Of a stretch of 29,447 bases of DNA, positions 7,406-14,050 are shown in pieces. The notes beneath the pieces were generated by a model. It was given only the letters and a program-made list of their open reading frames with translations, did not search any database and was not told where the DNA came from. The translations under genes and the position numbers were made by a program. Source of the DNA: an uncultured Eubacteriales bacterium (GTDB lineage: Bacteria > Bacillota > Clostridia > Lachnospirales > Lachnospiraceae). The DNA is taken from assembly GCA_900549105.1 (NCBI GenBank), contig URND01000027.1:1-29447 (forward strand), given 5' to 3'. Within the stretch, counting starts at the first letter, position 1; each line of letters opens with the position of its first letter.

Positions 7406-8140
7406 ATGCAGTTATACGCAGGTATTCATATTTCAGACGGAAAGTCTGTGAATCCGAATGATTTACATTATCTGAGGGATAATATTTTGACTTTGGACCC
7501 GGTTAAACTGGCGCTTCACTGGCAGGAACTGGGAGCTACCTATCTCCATATTATTGATTTGGATGCAGCGGCTATGGGGTATCCGGTCAATGGGGAGACA
7601 ATTCGGAACATATTAGATGTGGTACATATCCCTGTTCAATACGGCGGCGGCCTGCGTTCCATCAAGGATATTGATTCTTTTCTGAATATGGGCGTTTCCC
7701 GGGTCATTATCAGCACTCAGGCAATCTATAATCCGAACTTTTTAAAAGAAGCTATTCAGGTTTTCGGCCCGGAAAAAATTCTCGTCGGCATTGATGCGGA
7801 TAAGGGAATGGTCGCTGTTGAAGGCCGGGCAAAGGTCAGCACATTTAATTCGCTGTCTCTGGCTCAGCAGGCGGAGAAGCTCGGGGTTCGGACCATCGTT
7901 TATACGGATGTGGGCTGTGCCAATATGGTAAAGGGGCCTGACATCATAAATACAAAGGAGCTGGTGGACCATACACGCCTGGATATTATTTATTCCGGCG
8001 GCGTTGCCTCTCTCCAGGATTTGAAAAATATTCGAAATGCAGGGGTGAGCGGTGTGATGATTGGCGCCGCATTGTACACAAATAAAATTAAACTGAAGGA
8101 AGCGGTCATGCTTTATGAACGAGGTGAACAAGTTGAGTGA
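7406..8140 (+). CDS. HisA-like (ProFAR isomerase-like) TIM barrel with His replacing the catalytic Asp8
   Basis: HisA isomerises ProFAR to PRFAR. This 244-residue barrel aligns along its length with HisA: PVNGETIRNI, HIPVQYGGGLRS, ILVGIDADKGMVAVEG, YTDV and IIYSGGVASL are recognisable, and D130 and T167, the second catalytic pair, are kept. Yet the first catalytic Asp of the usual PAIDIKDG start is His8 here (AGIHISDGK). The Arg and QG of loop 1 (CVRLxQG) are replaced by NPNDLH, the Trp after VEG is Arg141, and the RDG/KDG of the loop after YTD is replaced by CANMVK. It is either a divergent enzyme using His8 or a non-catalytic paralogue. The start is ATG 7406, with AAGGTGG five bases before it. 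It overlaps the next gene by 26 bases. Confidence 0.82.
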   Translation: MQLYAGIHISDGKSVNPNDLHYLRDNILTLDPVKLALHWQELGATYLHIIDLDAAAMGYPVNGETIRNILDVVHIPVQYGGGLRSIKDIDSFLNMGVSRVIISTQAIYNPNFLKEAIQVFGPEKILVGIDADKGMVAVEGRAKVSTFNSLSLAQQAEKLGVRTIVYTDVGCANMVKGPDIINTKELVDHTRLDIIYSGGVASLQDLKNIRNAGVSGVMIGAALYTNKIKLKEAVMLYERGEQVE

Positions 8141-9377
8141 TAAACAGATTATAGGCTGTATACGAATCGATAAAGAGCCGGTATCGGCAGAGGATATTAT
8201 TCATATGGAGAATACCGGCGCCGACGGCGTTCTCTTAATTGATAATTCAATGCCGGTCGATGAGGAGCGGCTGATCAAGCTGATTAAGGCTGTCGGCGAG
8301 AAGTCGGACATGCCCTTGCTTATCCGCCGTCACTATCAGCGGCTGGAAGATGTGAAAAAGATTTTATACGCCGGAGATACACGGGCAGTGATGTCTGTCG
8401 TATCCGCTGCGGATTTCCATTTGATGGTGGAAGCCGGCGAGCGCTTTGGAAAGGATAAGATTCTTGCATGGATACCTGAAAGTCAGCCGGTGACGGATGA
8501 TCTGGCCAGCGTTGTTCAGAAAAATGGAGCCGGCGCCTGTGTTGTCGAAAATAAGGACGGGGGACTTTTTGAGACCTATCATCTGCCTGTATTTCCAATC
8601 CGAAATGTGACGGATGTGGGTGAAATTGCTGAGATTTTAAAGAATGACGGTGTGGGCGGCATTATCTCTGAAAAATTTTATACCGAAGATATGGATTTGA
8701 TGAGTTTGAAATATGCCTTGGGCGATATGGGTATCGCCACAAACCGTTTTCAAAGCCGGATTCCTTTCAGTGAGTTTAAATTGAACAGCGACGGCCTTAT
8801 TCCGGTTGTCACCCAGGAATATAAAACAGGTAAAGTCCTTATGGTTGCCTATATGAATGAAGAGGCCTTTAATGAGACGATTCGCAGCGGCCGGATGACC
8901 TATTGGAGCCGGAGCCGCCGGGAACTCTGGAAAAAGGGGGATACTTCGGGACATTGCCAGTATGTAAAATCTCTGGATATCGATTGTGACAGGGATACGA
9001 TTCTGGCAAAGGTTGTGCAGATTGGTGCGGCCTGCCATACGGGAAATGAGAGCTGTTTTTTTACAAATCTCGTATCCAAGTCCTATGATACGACCAATCC
9101 GATGACGATTTTTGACGAAGTCATGGAGACGATTATTCATCGAAAAGAGAATCCAAAGGAAGGTTCCTATACAAATTATCTTTTTGACAAGGGAATTGAC
9201 AAGATTCTCAAAAAAGTCGGAGAAGAAGCGACGGAGATTGTCATTGCCGCGAAAAATCCGGACAGCGATGAGCTGAAATATGAAATCTGCGATTTCCTTT
9301 ATCATATGATGGTGCTTATGGCTGAACGGGGTGTGACCTGGAAAGAAATCACGAAAGAACTGGCTGGACGCCACTAA
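8115..9377 (+). CDS. hisIE: HisIE with an N-terminal degenerate HisF-like barrel (three-domain fusion)
   Basis: HisI (about residues 215-320) and HisE (about 330-420) carry steps 3 and 2 of histidine synthesis. HisI has the metal ligands DIDCDRD (D290-D294) and CHTGNESC (C307, H308, C314). HisE has KVGEEATEIVIAAKN and EICDFLYH. About 210 residues precede them and align with HisF: KQIIGCI, GADGVLLID, MPLLIRR, ERFGKDKILAW and GVGGIISEKFYTED. The HisF catalytic Asp11 is Arg17, Asp130 aligns with Pro121, and the GGG phosphate motif (VGGGI) is LIRRH, so this barrel should not make IGP. ATG 8115 is given as start. TTG 8133 (MSDKQIIG...), six bases after GAGGTG, is a good alternative. Coupling to the HisA-like gene is by overlap. 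Confidence 0.9.
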   Translation: MNEVNKLSDKQIIGCIRIDKEPVSAEDIIHMENTGADGVLLIDNSMPVDEERLIKLIKAVGEKSDMPLLIRRHYQRLEDVKKILYAGDTRAVMSVVSAADFHLMVEAGERFGKDKILAWIPESQPVTDDLASVVQKNGAGACVVENKDGGLFETYHLPVFPIRNVTDVGEIAEILKNDGVGGIISEKFYTEDMDLMSLKYALGDMGIATNRFQSRIPFSEFKLNSDGLIPVVTQEYKTGKVLMVAYMNEEAFNETIRSGRMTYWSRSRRELWKKGDTSGHCQYVKSLDIDCDRDTILAKVVQIGAACHTGNESCFFTNLVSKSYDTTNPMTIFDEVMETIIHRKENPKEGSYTNYLFDKGIDKILKKVGEEATEIVIAAKNPDSDELKYEICDFLYHMMVLMAERGVTWKEITKELAGRH

Positions 9378-9393
9378 AAAAAGTGATTTGCTA

Positions 9394-9422
9394 TTTACAA
9401 AGAAACTAAATAATTTTATAAT
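9394..9422 (+). promoter_or_regulatory. Promoter of alaS
   Basis: TTTACA (9394-9399), a 17-base spacer and TATAAT (9417-9422) form a strong sigma-A promoter 17 bases after the hisIE stop. Predicted start is near 9429, inside the 5' arm of the terminator hairpin that follows. Confidence 0.8.
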
Positions 9423-9461
9423 AGAAAACTGGCAGAGTTTATTTCTGCTGGTTTTCTTTTC
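9423..9461 (+). terminator. Rho-independent terminator of the his operon, overlapping the alaS promoter/start
   Basis: AGAAAACTGGCAGA (9423-9436) pairs with TCTGCTGGTTTTCT (9444-9457) as a 14-bp stem with two G-U pairs, followed by a T-rich run. Transcripts from the upstream his genes contain the whole stem. Transcripts starting at the overlapping promoter would lose the first ~6 bases of its 5' arm. Confidence 0.75.
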
Positions 9462-9501
9462 GTATAAAAGAATTGAATGAATATACAGGAGGCTGAAACA
9501 G

Positions 9502-12144
9502 GTGAGAAAACAGTATGGTTTGAATGAATTGAGAAGTATGTTCCTCAATTTCTTCGAGAGTAAGGGACATTTGAAGATGAACAGTTTTTCATTAATCCCT
9601 CATAATGACAACAGTTTATTATTAATTAATTCGGGTATGGCCCCATTAAAGCCTTATTTTACCCGTCAGGAGATTCCGCCGCGCTACCGGGTGACAACCT
9701 GTCAGAAATGTATCCGTACCGGTGATATTGAAAATGTAGGTAAAACGGACCGCCATGGAACCTTTTTTGAAATGCTCGGAAACTTTTCCTTTGGCGATTA
9801 TTTTAAACACGAGGCAATTGCATGGTCCTGGGAATTTTTAACAAAAGTTGTGGGCCTGGAGGAAGACCGCCTTTATCCGTCGGTATATCTGGATGATGAT
9901 GAAGCTTTCGAAATCTGGAATAAAGAAATCGGCATCGCGCCGGAGCGCATTTTCCGTTTTGGCAAGGAGGATAACTTCTGGGAGCATGGCGCCGGTCCTT
10001 GCGGCCCTTGTTCAGAAATCTATTATGACCGCGGTGAAAAATACGGCTGCGGTAAACCGGGCTGTACGGTAGGCTGTGATTGTGACCGATATATGGAAAT
10101 CTGGAACAACGTATTTACCCAGTTTAATAATGACGGCCATGGCAATTATTCCACACTGGAATATAAAAATATCGATACTGGTATGGGGCTGGAGCGTCTG
10201 GCTTCCGTTGTTCAGGATGTGGATTCCATCTTTGATGTGGATACATTAAAAGCGCTGCGTGAGGAAGTCTGCCGTCTGGCGAACTGTACTTATAAAGAAA
10301 ATGCGGATAAGGATGTCTCCATCCGTTTGATAACGGATCATATCCGCTCAGTGACCTTTATGGTTTCGGATGGTATTATGCCGTCCAATGAAGGCCGGGG
10401 TTATGTGCTCCGCCGTCTTCTGCGACGGGCTGCACGGCATGGCCGTCTCCTCGGTATTGAAGGCAATTTCCTTTCCGGCTTGAGCCGTGAGGTGATTGAA
10501 GTATCCAAAGACGGTTATCCGGAGCTTAAGGAGCGCCAGGAATTTATCACCCGCGTCATTACGGAGGAAGAAGAGAAATTCAATAAAACGATTGACCAGG
10601 GACTGAATATTCTGGCAGAGATGAAAGAAGCGCTTGTGGCAAAAGGGGAGAAGGTTCTTTCCGGCGATGATGCCTTCAAATTATATGATACCTATGGATT
10701 CCCGATGGATTTGACCGAAGAAATTCTGGAAGAGGACGGCATCACCATTGATGAAGAAGGATTCCAGGCAGCTATGACCGAGCAGAAGGAAAAAGCCCGG
10801 AAAGCCCGGAAGACAACAAACTATATGGGTGCGGATGTGACCGTATATCAGTCCATCGACGCGGCTGTTACCTCCGAATTTGTCGGCTATGATTATCTGA
10901 CCTTCGAGTCGCCGATTACTGTGCTGACAACAGAAAGTGAAGTGGCCCCGGCCCTTGTTGACGGACAGCAGGGAACCATATTTACAGAGCAGACACCTTT
11001 CTATGCAACAAGCGGCGGACAGGAAGGGGATAACGGTATCATTTCGATTGGCGACAGCATTTTTGAAGTCAAAGATACCATCAAACTGCAGGGCGGAAAA
11101 ATCGGCCATGTGGGTATTGTTACCGCCGGTATGTTTAAAGTCGGCGATAAGGTGACATTGACAGTTAATGAGGCGAAACGGAATGCAACCCGCAAGAACC
11201 ACAGCGCTACCCATCTGCTCCAGAAAGCGCTTAAAATTGTCCTTGGCAATCATGTTGAGCAGGCCGGTTCCAGCAATAATGACAAGCATCTTCGTTTTGA
11301 CTTTACCCATTTTTCCGCTATGACGCCGGAAGAAATCAAACGGGTAGAGGATATCGTTAATGAAGAAATCAGCGCCGGACTTCCGGTACTCACAAAGGTT
11401 ATGAATATTGAAGACGCCAAAAAGACAGGCGCGATGGCTTTGTTTGGCGAAAAATACGGCGATAATGTCCGTGTTGTATCCATGGGAGATTTCTCTAAAG
11501 AGTTGTGCGGCGGTACTCATGTTGCAAATACAGCCAATATCGCTCTCTTTAAGATTGTATCCGAGGCCGGTGTCGCAGCCGGAGTCCGCCGTATCGAGGC
11601 GCTGACCGGGCAGGGCGTTATTGAATATTATAATAAAGTGGAAGAAGAGTTGAATGCGGCGGTTTCCGCAGCCAAATGCGAACCTTCCCAGCTTGTAAAA
11701 CGTATTGAAGCCCTTCAGGATGAAATTAAAGAACTGCATCGTGAAAATGATAAACTGAAGAATCAGATGGCGAAAGATGCCATGGGCGATGTTATGGATA
11801 AGGTTGTTGAGGTTGCCGGAGTGAAGCTTCTGGCAGTGAAACTGGACAATGTGGATATGAATGGCCTGCGCAATCTGGGCGACCAGTTAAAAGCAAAGCT
11901 GGGCGACGGTGTCATTGCTCTGGCTTCCGCAGTGGACGGCAAGGTAAATCTGATTACTATGGCTACTGACGGCGCTATGGCTAAGGGGGCCCATGCCGGA
12001 AATATCATTAAAGCGATTGCCAAACATGTTGGCGGCGGCGGCGGCGGACGGCCGAATATGGCCCAGGCCGGAGGAAAGAATCCGGCGGGTATCGATGCTG
12101 CACTGGAGGATGCAAAAAACATCCTTGAATCCCAGATTCACTAA
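9502..12144 (+). CDS. alaS: Alanyl-tRNA synthetase
   Basis: AlaRS charges tRNA-Ala and edits mischarged Ser/Gly. The 880-residue protein has full length. The class II catalytic domain starts RKQYGLNELRSMFLNFFESKGH and contains SGMAPLKPYF and a GCDCDRYMEIWN segment. The editing domain has the zinc motif HSATHLLQKAL near residue 567 and CGGTH near residue 670. A short coiled-coil linker (EALQDEIKELHRENDKLKNQ) precedes the C-Ala domain, whose glycine run (six Gly, then RPNMAQAGG) is normal for the family. The start is GTG 9502, nine bases after AGGAGG. It has its own promoter at 9394 and leads into the CapA-family gene after 14 bases. Confidence 0.98.
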   Translation: MRKQYGLNELRSMFLNFFESKGHLKMNSFSLIPHNDNSLLLINSGMAPLKPYFTRQEIPPRYRVTTCQKCIRTGDIENVGKTDRHGTFFEMLGNFSFGDYFKHEAIAWSWEFLTKVVGLEEDRLYPSVYLDDDEAFEIWNKEIGIAPERIFRFGKEDNFWEHGAGPCGPCSEIYYDRGEKYGCGKPGCTVGCDCDRYMEIWNNVFTQFNNDGHGNYSTLEYKNIDTGMGLERLASVVQDVDSIFDVDTLKALREEVCRLANCTYKENADKDVSIRLITDHIRSVTFMVSDGIMPSNEGRGYVLRRLLRRAARHGRLLGIEGNFLSGLSREVIEVSKDGYPELKERQEFITRVITEEEEKFNKTIDQGLNILAEMKEALVAKGEKVLSGDDAFKLYDTYGFPMDLTEEILEEDGITIDEEGFQAAMTEQKEKARKARKTTNYMGADVTVYQSIDAAVTSEFVGYDYLTFESPITVLTTESEVAPALVDGQQGTIFTEQTPFYATSGGQEGDNGIISIGDSIFEVKDTIKLQGGKIGHVGIVTAGMFKVGDKVTLTVNEAKRNATRKNHSATHLLQKALKIVLGNHVEQAGSSNNDKHLRFDFTHFSAMTPEEIKRVEDIVNEEISAGLPVLTKVMNIEDAKKTGAMALFGEKYGDNVRVVSMGDFSKELCGGTHVANTANIALFKIVSEAGVAAGVRRIEALTGQGVIEYYNKVEEELNAAVSAAKCEPSQLVKRIEALQDEIKELHRENDKLKNQMAKDAMGDVMDKVVEVAGVKLLAVKLDNVDMNGLRNLGDQLKAKLGDGVIALASAVDGKVNLITMATDGAMAKGAHAGNIIKAIAKHVGGGGGGRPNMAQAGGKNPAGIDAALEDAKNILESQIH

Positions 12145-12158
12145 ATCGGAGAAAAGCT

Positions 12159-13490
12159 ATGAAAGATGTAAGACGGCTTCTTTATGTGGTTGTATGTGCA
12201 GTCTTCTTTATAGGACTTTATATACTTTCAGATTTCTATGCCGGTGAGGCGGTTGGAAAGTATGCGGGTGAAATCAGCTCCGGGAACAGTAAGCTGACCT
12301 CCAATGAAAAGGTTACAATGGATGGCCTGTCCCTGGAAAATCAGATTGGAAGCTACGTTTCAACGGTCAGCCGGCAGGAAATCCGGCTCTCCTTCCTGGG
12401 CGACATTACTTTCGAGGGCGATCAGCTGGAACGATATTACGACTCTTCAACGGAAAGCTTTGATTTTACCAATAGTTTTAAATATATTACAAAGTATTTA
12501 AAGGCTTCCAATTTTGTGGCGGCGGATTTTGAGGCAGTCATGGCCGGCCCGGATGAAGATTATGAGAATGTTTTTGACCAGTATGGAACGGCAGGTTTTC
12601 TCTATAATGTTCCGGAGGTTGCCGCGGAAAATATGAAAGCTGCGGGAATTTCTCTGCTCCAGACAGCAAATGAACATGCCGGCGATTTTGGCATTGACGG
12701 CGTTAAATCGACCTTGTCTTATCTGGACAGCGTAGGCATTAAGGCGGCGGGAACGCAAAAATCCGCCAATGATAAGCGGTATACTATCGCATCCGTCAGC
12801 AGCATTAAAATCGGATTTGTGGCCTATTCAAACAACCTGAATATGGAATTGGATGAAGATAACGCCTATGCCGTAAATTCGCTGGACAATTATGATGAAA
12901 ATAAAATTAAACAGATGTGCAACGATGTCCGGGCTGCACGGCGTGACGGCGCAGAATTTGTTGTCGCCATGGTTTATGCGGGAGAGGTTTATAATACCGA
13001 GCCGGATGACAGCCAGAAATCCCTGTTTAACAGTCTCTTTGAGGCCGGCGCCGATATTGTGATCGGAACAGAGCCTTATGCTATGCAGCCAATCGAAGTC
13101 CGTGATCTGACGGACACGGATGGCACAGCGAAAAAAGGAATCGCGATTTATTCCCTCGGCACCTTCCTGGGCAGCGAAACCTATGGCAGTGCCGGTATCG
13201 ATAATGATATCGGGGCCATTTTGGATGTGGTCGTTAATAAAGAGGGGAATAAAAAAGCCAAAATTTCTGGGATTCGTCTGACCCCAACATGTATTACCTA
13301 TACGGAAGATGATGTTTTCGTCCTTCCGGCGGCAGAAGTAAAGAACAATAAAGACAGCTTTTCGGATGTGGCGGATGAGACCGTGATGGAGCGCATCAAC
13401 GCGGCCTGCGATGAAATCATCCCGGGACTTTTGGAGGAAACCGGTCTCCAAGGCAGCTATTCGGGGAATACATATGTGGTAAATTTTTAA
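12159..13490 (+). CDS. Membrane-anchored CapA-family protein (PGA_cap fold), metal ligands partly lost
   Basis: This 443-residue protein has an N-terminal membrane anchor (residues ~8-24, LYVVVCAVFFIGLYILS) and an outside domain of the CapA/PGA_cap, calcineurin-like fold from about residue 75. It keeps GDITFEGD (D82), FEAVMAG (E125) and NEHAGDFG (N171, H173). Other positions that are usually His are changed: the family HWG motif reads VYAG (Y273), GHHPH reads GTEPY (303-307), and YSLGNF reads YSLGTF. CapA homologues act in poly-gamma-glutamate or cell-envelope processes. This one may be a non-catalytic or altered member. There is no capB/capC next to it. It follows alaS after 14 bases, so co-transcription is likely. 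Confidence 0.82.
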   Translation: MKDVRRLLYVVVCAVFFIGLYILSDFYAGEAVGKYAGEISSGNSKLTSNEKVTMDGLSLENQIGSYVSTVSRQEIRLSFLGDITFEGDQLERYYDSSTESFDFTNSFKYITKYLKASNFVAADFEAVMAGPDEDYENVFDQYGTAGFLYNVPEVAAENMKAAGISLLQTANEHAGDFGIDGVKSTLSYLDSVGIKAAGTQKSANDKRYTIASVSSIKIGFVAYSNNLNMELDEDNAYAVNSLDNYDENKIKQMCNDVRAARRDGAEFVVAMVYAGEVYNTEPDDSQKSLFNSLFEAGADIVIGTEPYAMQPIEVRDLTDTDGTAKKGIAIYSLGTFLGSETYGSAGIDNDIGAILDVVVNKEGNKKAKISGIRLTPTCITYTEDDVFVLPAAEVKNNKDSFSDVADETVMERINAACDEIIPGLLEETGLQGSYSGNTYVVNF

Positions 13491-13498
13491 AAATGAGG

Positions 13499-13526
13499 TT
13501 GACGAATTTGGAATATATGCTATACT
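13499..13526 (+). promoter_or_regulatory. Promoter of rpsU
   Basis: TTGACG (13499-13504), a 16-base spacer and TATACT (13521-13526) give a good sigma-A promoter directly after the CapA-family gene. The predicted leader is about 70 bases. Confidence 0.75.
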
Positions 13527-13555
13527 ACTAATAGTGCTATGTGAAAATATACCCA

Positions 13556-13582
13556 CAGTTGTATAGGCACAATACGCAACTG
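13556..13582 (+). promoter_or_regulatory. Hairpin in the rpsU leader abutting the Shine-Dalgarno tract
   Basis: CAGTT-GTAT (13556-13564) can pair with ATAC-gc-AACTG (13572-13582), a 9-bp stem with a 2-base bulge and a 7-base loop. The last G of the stem is the first base of the purine-rich GGAGGGAGG (13582-13590), so folding lies directly beside the ribosome landing site. This would suit autoregulation by S21, but no known leader family is claimed. Confidence 0.4.
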
Positions 13583-13603
13583 GAGGGAGGTAAGGTGTGA
13601 GCT

Positions 13604-13780
13604 ATGTCAAACGTAATCGTTAAAGAAAACGAAACATTGGACAGTGCTTTACGCAGATTCAAAAGAAACTGTGCAAAGGCTGGTATTCAGCAGGAAATTC
13701 GTAAGAGAGAGCATTACGAAAAACCAAGTGTTAGACGTAAGAAAAAATCAGAAGCTGCTAGAAAGCGCAAATATAAATAA
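13604..13780 (+). CDS. rpsU: 30S ribosomal protein S21
   Basis: This short gene encodes 58 residues starting MSNVIVKENETLDSALRRFKR and ending in a very basic tail (RRKKKSEAARKRKYK), the full pattern of bacterial S21. S21 joins the 30S subunit late and sits near the mRNA exit/anti-SD region. The start ATG lies 13 bases after the purine run GGAGGGAGG, a rather long spacing; AAGGTG at 13593 is closer. The gene stands alone between its own promoter (13499) and a strong terminator (13800). In many Firmicutes it lies next to yqeY (GatB/YqeY), which is absent here. Confidence 0.97.
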   Translation: MSNVIVKENETLDSALRRFKRNCAKAGIQQEIRKREHYEKPSVRRKKKSEAARKRKYK

Positions 13781-13799
13781 TCTTCGGATACCTGGATAT

Positions 13800-13831
13800 A
13801 AAAAGCTATAACGTAAGTTATAGCTTTTTTT
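13800..13831 (+). terminator. Terminator of rpsU
   Basis: AAAAAGCTATAAC (13800-13812), GTAA loop, GTTATAGC (13817-13824) and then seven T (13825-13831) make a classic Rho-independent terminator. The A-run on the 5' side also makes it terminator-like on the opposite strand. Confidence 0.9.
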
Positions 13832-13879
13832 GCGCATATAAACAAAATTTGTCGGATATTCTGTGGACTAAATATATTG

Positions 13880-13903
13880 TTATAATGTGTCGATACATTA
13901 TAA
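13880..13903. repeat. AT-rich inverted repeat upstream of the Rpn-like nuclease gene
   Basis: TTATAATGT (13880-13888) and ACATTATAA (13895-13903) are perfect 9-base arms around GTCGAT. The repeat lies directly upstream of the likely -35 box (TTGAAG, 13904), so it could be an operator. Confidence 0.5.
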
Positions 13904-13932
13904 TTGAAGCGTTATATGCCTTGTGTTAATAT
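13904..13932 (+). promoter_or_regulatory. Possible promoter of the Rpn-like nuclease gene
   Basis: TTGAAG (13904-13909), 17 bases and TAATAT (13927-13932) match the sigma-A consensus at 4 of 6 positions in each box. It would give a leader of about 110 bases that includes two hairpins. Confidence 0.35.
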
Positions 13933-13946
13933 AAATTTATCCGAGA

Positions 13947-14021
13947 GGCCATTCTGGCCGAGCGAAAAAATCATTTGTTTCTATTCAACCGTTCTGTTCA
14001 GAACATATTTTCAAAACAAAT
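13947..14021 (+). repeat. Two successive hairpin-forming repeats in the nuclease gene leader
   Basis: The first is GGCCA-TTC-TGGCC (13947-13959). The second is nested: outer arms ATTTGTTT (13973-13980) and AAACAAAT (14014-14021), inner arms GTTCT (13991-13995) and AGAAC (14000-14004). Neither is followed by a T-tract. They precede the SD at 14038 by 17 bases. Confidence 0.45.
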
Positions 14022-14050
14022 AAAGAAAAATTAAAATGGAGGATGCGTTT

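Noticed and set aside
8637..9548. Open frame of 303 codons on the - strand over hisIE and the alaS leader
   Set aside because: It crosses the terminator and alaS promoter and is antisense to conserved HisI/HisE coding sequence; no family resemblance.
10681..11739. Long open frame (352 codons) on the - strand inside alaS
   Set aside because: It is a shadow of the alaS reading frame, has no recognisable protein pattern, and alaS is complete on the + strand.
12031..12050. Tandem GGC triplets resembling a simple repeat
   Set aside because: They encode the six-glycine run of the C-Ala domain, which is normal in AlaRS.
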